Origin: Novosphingobium acidiphilum DSM 19966
Lineage (GTDB): Bacteria; Pseudomonadota; Alphaproteobacteria; Sphingomonadales; Sphingomonadaceae
Length of the DNA stretch: 64,000 nt
Assembly (NCBI RefSeq): GCF_000429005.1
Contig: NZ_AUBA01000018.1
Location: 3,907 to 67,906 of the forward strand
Direction: 5' to 3'
Position numbers and translations under genes: made by a program
Notes under the pieces: model-generated
What the model was told of the DNA's origin: nothing
The model's database searches: none
Seen by the model: only the letters and a program-made list of their open reading frames with translations
In this document: in pieces, positions 34,462-44,332 of the stretch
How positions within the stretch are numbered: the first letter of the stretch is position 1
Layout of the letters: the number at the start of each line of letters is the position of its first letter

Positions 34462-36009
34462 ATGCGCGAGACCGCCGAGTTTCTGACGTTTGACGCGTTT
34501 TTTCGCCACTGGGCGCAACAGCGCGGCGATGCAATTGCCCATGAGGAGGGCGATCGCACCACCACTTTTGCCGAAATGGAGCGACGATCGCGCCAGATTG
34601 CGGCGTTTCTGGCCGATCTGGGCGTGGTGAAGGGCGATCGCATCGCCTGGATCGGCAAGAATGCCGACCTTTATTTTCAGCTGTTCTATGCCGCGGCGCG
34701 CATCGGGGTGGTGATGGCGCCGATCGGCTGGCGGCTGGCGCCTGTGGAAATGGCCTATATCCTGCGCGATACCGGCGCAAAGATCGTATTTGCGGGACAG
34801 GGCTTTGGCGACCTGGTGCGGGGTCTGCCGGTCGAGGTGGCGCACGTGTTCGACGAAGACGCTGCGCGTGCCGCGATCGAGGCCTGTCCTGCCATCGACA
34901 TTGTGGCCGCTGGACCCGAAGATGCCGCGTTGCAGCTGTACACGTCGGGCACCACCGGCCATCCCAAGGGCGCGGTTCTGTGCCAGCGCAATTTCTTCGG
35001 TTTGCGCAAACCGGCGCTCGACGCAGGGCTGCCCTGGGCCGAATGGCGCGATGACGAGGCGATCCTGGTGTGCATGCCGTGTGCGCATATCGGTGGTACC
35101 GGGCTTGGCGTCATGGCGTTCAGCGGTGGGGTGCGCGCGATCATCCAGGCCGAATTTTCGGCCGAGGGCGCGTTGCGCGGGGTGGCGCAGGGGATCACGC
35201 GATTTTTTATCGTGCCCGCCGCTTTGCAGATGCTGATCCAGCACCCGCTGGCCCGGTCCACCGATTTTTCCCGCCTGCAATATGTGCTTTACGGCGCAGC
35301 CCCGATTCCTCTCGATCTTCTGCGCGAAGCGGTGACGACGATCCCCAATGCCCAGTTCATGCAGTGCTATGGCATGACCGAAACCACCGGCACCTTTTGC
35401 GTGCTGCCGCCGTGGGATCATGACATGGCGGGCAATGCGCGGATGCGTTCGGCCGGCCGCGCGGTGCCCGGGGTGGAAATTCGCATCGTCGATGCCGAGG
35501 GCACGGTGTTGCCGAACGGAACCGTGGGCGAAATCGAAACCCGCAGTTCGAACAACATGCTGCATTACTGGAACCTGCCCGACGCCACGGCCAAAACGAT
35601 GGACGGGCAGGGCTGGGTGCGCACCGGCGATGCCGCCTATATGGACGACGATGGCTATGTCTTCATCCAGGACCGGATCAAGGACATGATCATCACCGGC
35701 GGCGAAAACGTCTATCCGGCCGAAGTCGAAAGCGCGATCTATGGCCACCCCGATGTGGCCGAAGTGGCGGTGATCGGCGTGCCCGACGCACGCTGGGGCG
35801 AGGCGGTGAAGGCTTGCGTGGTGGCGCGGCCCGGGCACACCGTCGATCCTGAAAGCGTGATCGCCTGGGCCCGCGCGCGCATCGCCGGGTTCAAAGTGCC
35901 CAAATCCATCGACGTGATCGATGCCCTGCCGCGCAATCCGACCGGCAAGATCATGCGCCGCACGTTGCGCGAACCTTATTGGGCGACGATGGAGCGCCGC
36001 GTCAATTAG
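34462..36009 (+). CDS. acyl-CoA synthetase (AMP-forming)
   Basis: ANL-superfamily enzyme of 515 aa that activates a carboxylic acid with ATP and CoA. Core motifs are the P-loop LYTSGTTGHPKGAV, CYGMTETTG, YVFIQDRIKDMIITGGENVYP and the C-terminal PRNPTGKIMRRTLRE with the catalytic Lys. The pattern fits medium/long-chain fatty-acyl-CoA ligases, but the substrate is unproven. The start is ATG 34462, with GGGAG at 34452-34456. Its end overlaps the convergent peptidase gene by 3 nt. Confidence 0.91.
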   Translation: MRETAEFLTFDAFFRHWAQQRGDAIAHEEGDRTTTFAEMERRSRQIAAFLADLGVVKGDRIAWIGKNADLYFQLFYAAARIGVVMAPIGWRLAPVEMAYILRDTGAKIVFAGQGFGDLVRGLPVEVAHVFDEDAARAAIEACPAIDIVAAGPEDAALQLYTSGTTGHPKGAVLCQRNFFGLRKPALDAGLPWAEWRDDEAILVCMPCAHIGGTGLGVMAFSGGVRAIIQAEFSAEGALRGVAQGITRFFIVPAALQMLIQHPLARSTDFSRLQYVLYGAAPIPLDLLREAVTTIPNAQFMQCYGMTETTGTFCVLPPWDHDMAGNARMRSAGRAVPGVEIRIVDAEGTVLPNGTVGEIETRSSNNMLHYWNLPDATAKTMDGQGWVRTGDAAYMDDDGYVFIQDRIKDMIITGGENVYPAEVESAIYGHPDVAEVAVIGVPDARWGEAVKACVVARPGHTVDPESVIAWARARIAGFKVPKSIDVIDALPRNPTGKIMRRTLREPYWATMERRVN

Positions 36010-37955
36010 CCTGCCTTGAGATAGGTATCAAACCAGCCCAGCGCGCCATCGTTGACCTGGCGGACGTGTTCGGGCTTGCGGATGCCGTGGCCTTCGCCTT
36101 CGAGGATGAGCAGCTTGTTCTTCACGCCCATCGCATTCAGCGCGTGCCAGAATTCCACCGATTGCGGGGTCGGGCATTCGACATCGCGTTCACCGACATA
36201 GATGAAGGTGGGTGTCCTGGCCTGCTTGATCGTTTCGAGCGGGGACAGCTGGCGGTAGATCGCCGGATCGTCATAGGCCGATGCGCCAAAGAACGGGATC
36301 ATCCAGCGATCGATCCCGTTTTCGCCGTAATAGCTGATCCAGTTGGCGATGCCCGCGCCTGCCACCACCGCATGGAACCGCTGGCTGTGGGTGACGGTCC
36401 ACATTGCCATGAACCCGCCATAGGAATGGCCGAACAGTCCAAGCCGCCGGTCATCGACCGGCGCGATTTTCTCCACCGCATCGATGCCGGCCAGAATGTC
36501 GCGCAGATCACCCCCGCCGAAATCGCGGACATTGGCGCGCGTAAATGCCTCGCCCTGGCCATAGCTGCCGCGCGGGTTGGGGAAAAACACGAAATATCCC
36601 TTTTCCAGCAGCTTGCGCGCAAGGCCGCCGCGGAAATCGTTGGCGAAGAATGCAGGTGTCGAAGCGGCACTGGGCCCGCCATGGACTTCAACAACCATTG
36701 GATAGGTTTTGCCTGGCTCGATCCGGGCGGGTGCCAGAAGCCAGCCCTGAACGCTGCGGCCGTCGCTGGTCCAGATCACGCTGCGGGCGGTTCCTGCGGC
36801 GACAAGCGCCGCATTGGCATGGGTCAGGCCATTGTCGACACCCAGTTTCCCGATCGGGCCGGCGGTAATGTCCTGCGCATGGGCATAATCCTCGATCAGC
36901 GCGGCCGCCCGATCGCCGCGCGCATCGAGCGCAACATTGGCGTCGCCGGCGCGGATCGTGGCAGGCGCCGACCACAGCGTGCCGGTCTTGCCCGTGGCGG
37001 GATCGACCGACAGGATCGTCATGCGATCGCCGACCAGTGCGGTCGCCACCAGGTGATTGCCCCGCCACATCAGCGATGTGAACGATCCGGCAAAGCCCGG
37101 GGTAAGGTTGCGCGCCGCGCCGCCGGTCGCCGGCACCAGCCAGAGATCGCCCCCGACCGAGCCGAAATCGCTCATGATTCCGCCGATATAGGCAACCGCA
37201 TTGCCATCGGGCGACATGCGTGGATAGTTAAGCTGATCCTTGGGCGCGGTGATGGGGGTCAGCGTGCCGCTGGCCAGATCGACCCGGTCGAGCGTTGCAA
37301 TCCACCAGTTGTTGTCGCCATCGCCCTTGGCGGCCGTTGCGACAAAGCCGCGCCCGTCGGGGGTCCAGTCGTATTCATAGACGAACGTGTCTGCGGGCGA
37401 AACCGTGCGCACAACAGCATCGCCTTCGACCGGGATCACCATGATACGCTGCTCATCAAAGCTTTCGCCGATTTCGCCGACCTGGGGTGCTGCGGCCTGC
37501 GTGGCGCCAACGTCCTTGTGCGCGCCAACCACGGCCAGCATGGCCAACGTCTTGCCATCGGGCGAAAAGCGCGGCCGCCCGGCCACGCCCTGGATCATCG
37601 TGCGCGCAGCCAGCACGCCATCAGTGGCCAGCCACAGCGTGGTGGTGCCGGCCTTGCGGTCGCGCGCCAGAAACGCAATGCGATGGCCATCGGGCGAAAA
37701 TGCCGGGTCCTGGTAATCGCACGTGGCACACGGATCGTGGGTCGCCAGCACCGCGCCGGTCAGCGCAGAGCGCAAGACAACGCGCTTGTGCGGTTCGGCT
37801 GCGGCGTTTTCAACCTGGTCGGCCTCGATCACGGCCAGACGATCGCCTGCAGGGGCCATGGTCAGACCGGCAAAAGTGCGGCGGGTCTGTGCAACCGGAG
37901 CGGGCGCAGCAGGCTGCGCGGCGGCCAGAGCAAGTGCAATCGCAACAATCGACAT
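36006..37955 (-). CDS. S9-family serine peptidase (acylaminoacyl-peptidase-like)
   Basis: Exported prolyl-oligopeptidase family protein of 649 aa. A short signal peptide (MSIVAIALALAAAQPAAPAP) is followed by a beta-propeller-like region with repeats such as FSPDGHRIAF and FSPDGKTLAM, then an alpha/beta-hydrolase domain. The catalytic Ser is in LGLFGHSYGGFMAMW; the late GEGHGI segment supplies the His and TPTFIYVGERD the Asp. It probably degrades peptides in the periplasm. It converges on the acyl-CoA synthetase gene. Confidence 0.93.
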   Translation of the reverse strand: MSIVAIALALAAAQPAAPAPVAQTRRTFAGLTMAPAGDRLAVIEADQVENAAAEPHKRVVLRSALTGAVLATHDPCATCDYQDPAFSPDGHRIAFLARDRKAGTTTLWLATDGVLAARTMIQGVAGRPRFSPDGKTLAMLAVVGAHKDVGATQAAAPQVGEIGESFDEQRIMVIPVEGDAVVRTVSPADTFVYEYDWTPDGRGFVATAAKGDGDNNWWIATLDRVDLASGTLTPITAPKDQLNYPRMSPDGNAVAYIGGIMSDFGSVGGDLWLVPATGGAARNLTPGFAGSFTSLMWRGNHLVATALVGDRMTILSVDPATGKTGTLWSAPATIRAGDANVALDARGDRAAALIEDYAHAQDITAGPIGKLGVDNGLTHANAALVAAGTARSVIWTSDGRSVQGWLLAPARIEPGKTYPMVVEVHGGPSAASTPAFFANDFRGGLARKLLEKGYFVFFPNPRGSYGQGEAFTRANVRDFGGGDLRDILAGIDAVEKIAPVDDRRLGLFGHSYGGFMAMWTVTHSQRFHAVVAGAGIANWISYYGENGIDRWMIPFFGASAYDDPAIYRQLSPLETIKQARTPTFIYVGERDVECPTPQSVEFWHALNAMGVKNKLLILEGEGHGIRKPEHVRQVNDGALGWFDTYLKAG

Positions 37956-38024
37956 GGTCGTTCAGGCTCCCGGAGAAAACGGTCCGTTTGAAACGTGGTG
38001 TGCGATTTGCCGCGGCACGTCAAT

Positions 38025-38984
38025 TCATGCCGGTTGGGCCTGCAGGGCGATGCGCTGGCCACGCAGATGTTCGCGCCGGGCGATGATCACACCTGCGGCG
38101 ATGATCGCGGGCGCCCCCAGCCAGGTGCTGGCCGGGGGCAGGTGGCCAAACACCAGCCAGCCCCACAACAAAGACCAGCCGAACTGCGCATAATCCATCA
38201 CGATCACGCTCGACACACGGCCAAAGCGCAAGGCCGCGGTCATCAGCAATTGCGAAAACAGGCCCAGCACGCCAATTCCGCCCAGCATCAGCCAGCCCAC
38301 CGCGTCATGGTGAAACGGGTGGTCATAACCCGCCGGGGCAAAGGGCAGGGCGATGGCCAGCAACGGCAGGCTCATCGCGGAAAAATAGAATACGATCGTC
38401 ACCGGTTCCTCGGTGCGGCCAAGATCGCGCAGCTGGATCGACACCAGCGCCACCATGAACGCAGCGCCGATGCCGACCGCAAGGCCGAACAGCGGCAGAT
38501 GCGCGGTGGTGGGATTGGCCATGATCGCCACCCCGATCAGACCGAGTGCAACCGCGCCGATCCGCCAGGGCCCGACTTTCTCGTGCAGCAACAGCACCGA
38601 CAGAAACACCGCAAAGATCGGCGCGGTAAAGCCGAGCACGGTCGATTCAGCCAGCGGCAGCAACAGCACCACGCCCAGCGTCAGGAACATGCCCGCCGAT
38701 CCGATCAATGTGCGGCGAAAATGGACCAGCGGCCGGGCGGTGCGCAGGCGATGCAGTTGCCCTTGCGCGGCGAGCCAGACCAGCAGCACCAGCGTCGGCA
38801 CCGCCTGACGCCAGACCAGCGTTTCGGGCAGCCACAGCCCGCGTTCGCCGCTAAGCTTGACCAGCAGCAGCAAGATCGAAAACAGGAACGCCGACCCCAG
38901 CCTCAGGCCAAGCGCCAGCATCGGCCGTTGTTGCACCGGTGCCGCGGCATGGAACGTGCGCGGATGGGGGCGAGGGGCGTTCAT
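38025..38984 (-). CDS. EamA/DMT-family transporter
   Basis: Inner-membrane drug/metabolite transporter family protein of 319 aa with about ten predicted helices and the duplicated EamA arrangement. The helix-end motif FTAPIFAVFLSVLLLHEKVG in the first half is diagnostic, and the second repeat contains FSQLLMTAALRFG. Family members export small molecules or act as permeases; the substrate is unknown. It is 69 nt upstream of the S9 peptidase gene on the same strand. Confidence 0.88.
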   Translation of the reverse strand: MNAPRPHPRTFHAAAPVQQRPMLALGLRLGSAFLFSILLLLVKLSGERGLWLPETLVWRQAVPTLVLLVWLAAQGQLHRLRTARPLVHFRRTLIGSAGMFLTLGVVLLLPLAESTVLGFTAPIFAVFLSVLLLHEKVGPWRIGAVALGLIGVAIMANPTTAHLPLFGLAVGIGAAFMVALVSIQLRDLGRTEEPVTIVFYFSAMSLPLLAIALPFAPAGYDHPFHHDAVGWLMLGGIGVLGLFSQLLMTAALRFGRVSSVIVMDYAQFGWSLLWGWLVFGHLPPASTWLGAPAIIAAGVIIARREHLRGQRIALQAQPA

Positions 38985-39053
38985 CGTGCCGCCGCCCTAG
39001 GGTGAGCACGGCGGCGCAATCAAGCGAAACCGTGCACCCTTTTGGTGCGACTG

Positions 39054-40574
39054 TTACAGGCAGGCCTCGAGGAACGCCTGGTCAAAGCCGTACTGGCGTG
39101 CCTTTTCCAGCGTGTAGGGGCGCAGGCCCGAGGCGCGAAATTCGCCGATGATCTTGCCGTCGTCAGTTTCATCCAGATATTCGAAACGGAACAGTTCCTG
39201 CGTGACGATCACATCGCCTTCCATCCCGATCACTTCGGTGACGTTGGTGGTGCGGCGCGATCCGTCGCGCAGCCGCTTGACCTGCACGATCAGATCGACC
39301 GATTCGGCGATCTGGCGGCTGATCGCCTCTTTCGGGATCTTGATGTCGCCCATCAGGATCATGTTTTCCATACGGCCCAGGCATTCGCGCGGGCTGTTGG
39401 CGTGGAGCGTACACATCGATCCGTCGTGGCCGGTGTTCATCGCCGCAAGCAGGTCAAAGCATTCCGCGCCGCGGATTTCGCCCAGGATGATCCGGTCTGG
39501 CCGCATACGCAGCGCGTTCTTGACCAGATCGCCGATGGTGATCGCGCCCTGGCCTTCAAGGTTCGGCGGGCGGGTTTCCAGCGGCAGCCAGTGCGGCTGT
39601 TGCAGCCGCAATTCGGCCGCGTCTTCGATCGTCAGCACGCGTTCGCCGGGGTCGATCATTTTCGACATGGCGTTCAGCATGGTGGTTTTGCCCGAGCCGG
39701 TACCGCCCGAAATCACGATATTCATCCGGCTGGCGCCCGCGATTTTCAGCGCGGTGCACATCTTGTCGCTCATCGAACCGAAATCGCGCAGCATGTCGAG
39801 CGTGATCGGCTTTTCCGAGAATTTGCGGATCGAGATGGCGGTGCCGCGCAGCGACAGCGGTGGCACGATCACGTTGACGCGGCTGCCGTCTTTCAGGCGG
39901 GCGTCGGCCAGCGGCGTGGTCTGGTCGACGCGGCGGCCGACCTGGTTGACGATGCGCTGGGCGATCTGGAACAAGTGGCTTTCATCGCGGAACCGGATCG
40001 GCGCCAGCGTCAGCTTGCCCTTTTTTTCGATGTAGGTCTGATCGGGCCCGTTGACCATGATGTCCGACACGTCGGGATCGTTGAGCAGTTCTTCGAGCGG
40101 GCCAAAGCCCAGCAATTCGTCGATCAGCACCTTTTCCAGCGCGAACTGTTCACGCCGGTTGAGCGTGACCTTCAATTCGCCCAGCACTTCCATGATGATC
40201 GGGCGGAATTCCTCCGACAGTTCTTCCTTGGTCAGCGTGGCGGCGGCTTCGGGATCGACGCGTTCGAGCAGGTGCGGCAACACCTGCTCCTTGATCTTGT
40301 GGACCGAGGCTTCGAACCCTTCGGCGTGGTGATGGCTTTCCACCACATTGTTGGCGCGATCGGCCAGGCGCGCCAGCGCGTCGGAATTCTTGTCCGATGG
40401 CGCGCTGTTGTCAAAATTGCCACGCGCGTCGCCGCCGGGCAGGGGTACCGCGCCATTTCCGGGATTGTGCGCAGGCGCACCTTCGGAACCCTTCATCGGA
40501 CGCGCAACGCCGAACGAGGGGCGCATTGCGGCATTGCCCCCTCCCGCACCAGCTTTGCGACCAAAAGCGCTCAT
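39054..40574 (-). CDS. cpaF: Flp/Tad pilus assembly ATPase CpaF
   Basis: Secretion ATPase that powers assembly of Flp (Tad) type IVb pili, 506 aa. An N-terminal disordered Gly/Pro-rich stretch of about 60 residues leads into the all-alpha and ATPase domains. Walker A is GGTGSGKTT, Walker B lies in RPDRIILGEIRGAE, and the His box TGHDGSMCTLHANSP is present. No other tad genes flank it: the neighbours are a DMT transporter and a GT-like protein. A Flp pilin gene lies separately at 56.5 kb. Confidence 0.94.
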   Translation of the reverse strand: MSAFGRKAGAGGGNAAMRPSFGVARPMKGSEGAPAHNPGNGAVPLPGGDARGNFDNSAPSDKNSDALARLADRANNVVESHHHAEGFEASVHKIKEQVLPHLLERVDPEAAATLTKEELSEEFRPIIMEVLGELKVTLNRREQFALEKVLIDELLGFGPLEELLNDPDVSDIMVNGPDQTYIEKKGKLTLAPIRFRDESHLFQIAQRIVNQVGRRVDQTTPLADARLKDGSRVNVIVPPLSLRGTAISIRKFSEKPITLDMLRDFGSMSDKMCTALKIAGASRMNIVISGGTGSGKTTMLNAMSKMIDPGERVLTIEDAAELRLQQPHWLPLETRPPNLEGQGAITIGDLVKNALRMRPDRIILGEIRGAECFDLLAAMNTGHDGSMCTLHANSPRECLGRMENMILMGDIKIPKEAISRQIAESVDLIVQVKRLRDGSRRTTNVTEVIGMEGDVIVTQELFRFEYLDETDDGKIIGEFRASGLRPYTLEKARQYGFDQAFLEACL

Positions 40575-40757
40575 ACCCGAAATCCCGTTTGCTGTTTGCC
40601 CACCATTTCAAGACCGACGGGCAAATATGTCGGATGCATGAGCGCAATAGACCGAAAAATGCTTAGAATTTGCTAAACGCACCGTAACGAATGCCAAACG
40701 CCCGGCGAAAATGCCGGTTTTTGGCCGAAAATCAGCGGGCGTGAGCGGGGCCACGGC

Positions 40758-42335
40758 TCAGCGCTGCCGCAACGGGGCCAGCGGGGTGATGCAGGGCCGG
40801 CCGTGCGGTCGGGCATCGGCATGGCCTTCGCCGACGATATAGAGATAGAAATCCTGCCCGTCATAGCCATGCGCAACCGTGCCGACGCGCCGCATCAGCG
40901 GCGCCTGATCGGGGATCGGCAGCCAGGTCAGCAGGTAAAACCGGCCATCTTGCGCAACCTTGCGCGCAAGCCTTTGCTTCAGCGACGCAATATCCCTGAT
41001 CCGGTGATCGTCGAAGGCATTCCAACGGACCAGATCTTCGCTGCAATGTTCGGCCAGGCGTTCAAACTGCATTGCGTTGATGGCGGCCACCGATTGACCC
41101 GCAGAGTGCGGAAACGGCACCCAGGTCCTGTCATGCAGACCCAGCCGGTTGATCAGTGCCGCTGCCTCGGGCGCGGTGTCAAAGGGCCGCGCCAGATTGA
41201 TGCCGGCGGTCATCAGGCCGCACACCGCTGCGATCATCAGCCAGGTGCGCCACCACACCGATCGGGCTACGCCCTGGTCGGCCAGGCGCCAGACCAGCAC
41301 GATCAACAGCGCCGCCGCGAGCATAAGATGGCGGATCGACAGCTGATAGACGGCCATGCTGAACACCAGCGTCGTGGCGACAAACACCGCAAACACCGTC
41401 AGATAGGCCGGCCGGCGACGCAGTTCGACCCAGGCCACAGCCAGAAATCCCACCAGCGCCGGTCCACCCAGACCCGGTGGCGGGGGCCAGTTCCACACCG
41501 GCTGCCCCTCGTTCCATTGCAGCGGCAGGCCCAGCGTGGAAAAATTGGCCATCCACAAGGTGATGTCGTGGACAAACCCCATGGGCACGAGCGACGGCAC
41601 CAGATCGGGCATCGGGCGGATCGACCATGCGGCAAACAGCCCGCTGATGAGCCACACCACGGCAAACGGCCAATCGACACGCCGCTCGCGCCACAAAAGC
41701 GCCAGGAACAGCAACGAGATGACGCCAAACAGGAAATCGCATTGCGGCAGAACCGCAAGCAGCAGCCACACCACCCGCGTGCGTTTCCACAGTGCGCCGA
41801 TGGCCAGCATCAGCGCAAAGCCAAGCGTCATGCTGCGCGAGATGGTCAGATATTCGATCAGCACGAATTGCGACAGCGCAATCATCAGCCGTTCGGCCCG
41901 GCTGAACGGCGCAGCCAGCAATACGGTCAATTGTACGGGGATCGCGATCAGCAGCGCCGCCACCGGCAGCGCGGTTGCCGGATCGGCAAACCATCCGGCC
42001 AGGCCACGCAGGATCAGATACCAAAGCGGTGGATGCCCCTCGTAACGCACGTTGAACATCAGGTCGGACAGGTGCGGCGATTGCACCGACAGCTGCAACG
42101 CCTGCCATTCATCCAGCCACGGGCGATGGTCGAGGGTCAGCACGATCTGCAACGCCATCGCCAGCACGACTGCGACCAGCCAGACCATCCGACGCGCCAG
42201 CAGGCGATCCAGCGCGGCAAAGCCTGCACCCAGCCACGCCCCCGCGCGATCGCGGATACGGCGCAGCCGTGCGGTTTGATCCACCGGCTTTGCCATGCCC
42301 GGACTTGCCGGTGTGTCCACCTGTGCAGTAGTCAT
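40758..42335 (-). CDS. polytopic membrane protein, GT-C glycosyltransferase-like
   Basis: Integral membrane protein of 525 aa from ATG 42335 with roughly ten hydrophobic helices and a C-terminal soluble segment of about 120 residues. Early in the protein, after the first helix, is LDHRPWLDEWQALQL; an acidic pair in the first extracytoplasmic loop is typical of GT-C glycosyltransferases using lipid-linked sugars. EGHPPLWYLILRGLAG also fits the ArnT/GT83-type pattern. No closer family was recognised, so a glycosyltransferase role is inference. Confidence 0.65.
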   Translation of the reverse strand: MTTAQVDTPASPGMAKPVDQTARLRRIRDRAGAWLGAGFAALDRLLARRMVWLVAVVLAMALQIVLTLDHRPWLDEWQALQLSVQSPHLSDLMFNVRYEGHPPLWYLILRGLAGWFADPATALPVAALLIAIPVQLTVLLAAPFSRAERLMIALSQFVLIEYLTISRSMTLGFALMLAIGALWKRTRVVWLLLAVLPQCDFLFGVISLLFLALLWRERRVDWPFAVVWLISGLFAAWSIRPMPDLVPSLVPMGFVHDITLWMANFSTLGLPLQWNEGQPVWNWPPPPGLGGPALVGFLAVAWVELRRRPAYLTVFAVFVATTLVFSMAVYQLSIRHLMLAAALLIVLVWRLADQGVARSVWWRTWLMIAAVCGLMTAGINLARPFDTAPEAAALINRLGLHDRTWVPFPHSAGQSVAAINAMQFERLAEHCSEDLVRWNAFDDHRIRDIASLKQRLARKVAQDGRFYLLTWLPIPDQAPLMRRVGTVAHGYDGQDFYLYIVGEGHADARPHGRPCITPLAPLRQR

Positions 42336-42404
42336 GCGTCCCCCGGCTATGGTGCAGCTTGGCCCCACACGGTGAAATCGCAAAACAAGGTTAGCAGAAC
42401 GTTA

Positions 42405-42752
42405 ATGGCAAAACGCGACCGCCGCAGGGCAGAGGCCGACTTTGACCTCGACAGTGACGATGAACGCGAAGCAGGCCCGCCGCCGGCCTGCTGGCTGTGC
42501 CTGCGTCCGCTTGGCGAAAAAGTGGACCAGTATCACCCGGTGCCCAAAAGCAAGGGCGGCCGCGCGACAGTGCCCTTGCACCCGATCTGTCGCCGGACGA
42601 TCGAGACGGTGTTTACCAATGCCGAACTGGCGCGCACGGCCGGAAATCGCGACACGCTGATCGACCATCCGGAAATCGTCCGGTTCCTCGGCTGGGTCGC
42701 CGAAAAGGCCCCCGATTTCGACGCGCCGACCGCACCCAGACGCAAACGGTAA
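42405..42752 (+). CDS. small HNH-type nuclease domain protein
   Basis: Protein of 115 aa. CWLCLRPL supplies a Cys pair, DQYHPVPKSKGG the first His region, and LHPICRRTIETVF a second Cys/His set, together resembling a compact HNH zinc-finger nuclease fold. Only the last 116 codons of a much longer open frame are the gene; the ATG at 42405 follows AGCAGAACGTTA. It is divergent from the GT-like gene. Housekeeping proteins of this size and pattern occur in related bacteria, but their role is unknown. Confidence 0.72.
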   Translation: MAKRDRRRAEADFDLDSDDEREAGPPPACWLCLRPLGEKVDQYHPVPKSKGGRATVPLHPICRRTIETVFTNAELARTAGNRDTLIDHPEIVRFLGWVAEKAPDFDAPTAPRRKR

Positions 42753-42883
42753 CGGGCGGCGCATAAATATGCGCATAGGGTGAACCGCATACTTATGCAT
42801 GTTTTATGCGCGCGGTTTCGCTCCTAGGGGGGTAGGGTTTGGGGGACGGGCGTCCTTCGAAGCTTGCTGGGAGTTATGCGTCA

Positions 42884-44332
42884 ATGGCCGCGACAAGTTG
42901 TACCGCCCTGCTGCTGTTCGGCGCAACGGGTGACCTGTCCCGCCGGATGCTGCTGCCTTCGCTGTTTGCGTTGCACGAGGACGATCTGATTGCGCCGGGC
43001 CTGCGTATTGTCGGCACCGCCCGGTCCGATCTGGACGACGCCGGCTTTCGCGAATTTGCCAAGGCCGCGCTTGATGAATTTCTGCCCGAGGATCGCAAGG
43101 ATATTGCCCGGTTGAGCGGGTTTCTCGACCGATTGCAATATCAGCCGCTGGATGCGTCGAACATCGACGGCTTTGGCGCGCTGGCGGAAAAGCTGGGCGA
43201 TACGTCGGGCGGCCTGGCCATTTTCCTGTCGACCGCACCCGCCTTGTTCGAGGCGACCATCAACGGGCTGCGCCATGCCGGCCTGGCCCATGGCCAGGTC
43301 CGGATCGGGCTGGAAAAACCGCTTGGCAACGATCTGGCCAGCAGTGCGCGGATCAACGATGCGGTCGCAGCCGGTTTTGCCGAAAAGCAGATTTTCCGCA
43401 TCGATCATTACCTGGGCAAGGAAACCGTCCAGAACCTGATGGCGCTGCGGTTTGGCAATGTGATGTTCGAACCGTTGTGGAATGCGGCCCATATCGACCA
43501 CGTGCAGATCACCGTCAGCGAAACCGTGGGCCTGGAAGGGCGCAAGGGGTTTTATGACGACACCGGTGCGCTGCGCGACATGGTGCAGAACCACATGCTG
43601 CAATTGCTTGCGCTGATCGCGATGGAGCCGCCGGGCAATTACGATGCCACGTCGATCCGCGATGAAAAGGTCAAGCTGCTGCGCGCCTTGCGCCAGGTTG
43701 CGCCCGAGGAAATGGTGCGCGGGCAATATCGCGCAGGCGCTGTGGGCGGGCACGGTGTCGATGGCTATGTCGAGGATCTGGGCAAGGCGTCCGACACCGA
43801 GACGTTTGTCGCGATCAAGGCGCATGTCGACAATTGGCGCTGGCAGGGCGTGCCGTTCTATCTGCGCCACGGCAAACGCCTGGCTGAACGGCGCAGCGAA
43901 ATCGTGATCCAGTTCAAGGATGTGCCGCACAACATCTTTTCCTCGCGCGGGGGGCGTCCGCGCGCCAACCGGTTGGTGATCCGGCTGCAGCCCGAGGAAT
44001 ATGTCCGCCTGCAGGTCATGGCCAAGGAACCGGGCCTCGATCGCGGCGGGATCGTGCTGCGCGAGGTCAATCTTGATCTGTCGCTGACCACCGCATTTGC
44101 CAAGGCGCGCCGGCGTATCGCCTATGAAAGGCTGCTGCTCGATCTGATCGAGGGCGAACAGACTCTGTTTGTGCGTCGCGACGAAGTTGAGGCACAATGG
44201 CGCTGGATCGATGCGATCCGCGGCGTGTGGGCCGGCGACGATGAGGAAATCAGGGCCTATGCCGCGGGCGGCTGGGGCCCCAACGCCGCCATCGCACTGA
44301 CCGAGCGCGACGGGAGAAGCTGGAATGACTGA
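42884..44332 (+). CDS. zwf: glucose-6-phosphate 1-dehydrogenase
   Basis: First enzyme of the Entner-Doudoroff/pentose phosphate entry, making NADPH. It is 482 aa from ATG 42884, with GGGAG about 9 nt upstream. The coenzyme motif FGATGDLSRRMLLPSL and the active-site segment RIDHYLGKETVQNL are intact, and the C-terminal beta+alpha domain is complete. It heads the zwf-pgl-edd-glk operon and overlaps pgl by 8 nt. Confidence 0.96.
   Translation: MAATSCTALLLFGATGDLSRRMLLPSLFALHEDDLIAPGLRIVGTARSDLDDAGFREFAKAALDEFLPEDRKDIARLSGFLDRLQYQPLDASNIDGFGALAEKLGDTSGGLAIFLSTAPALFEATINGLRHAGLAHGQVRIGLEKPLGNDLASSARINDAVAAGFAEKQIFRIDHYLGKETVQNLMALRFGNVMFEPLWNAAHIDHVQITVSETVGLEGRKGFYDDTGALRDMVQNHMLQLLALIAMEPPGNYDATSIRDEKVKLLRALRQVAPEEMVRGQYRAGAVGGHGVDGYVEDLGKASDTETFVAIKAHVDNWRWQGVPFYLRHGKRLAERRSEIVIQFKDVPHNIFSSRGGRPRANRLVIRLQPEEYVRLQVMAKEPGLDRGGIVLREVNLDLSLTTAFAKARRRIAYERLLLDLIEGEQTLFVRRDEVEAQWRWIDAIRGVWAGDDEEIRAYAAGGWGPNAAIALTERDGRSWND

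Noticed and set aside
40702..40722. CCGGC/GCCGG hairpin followed by five T residues on the plus strand
   Set aside because: No plus-strand gene ends here, and on the minus strand the T-tract would precede the hairpin, so a terminator role is not supported.
40803..42404. The upstream part of the frame ending at 42752
   Set aside because: Antisense to the GT-like membrane protein. Only the last 116 codons from ATG 42405 show a coherent HNH-like protein.
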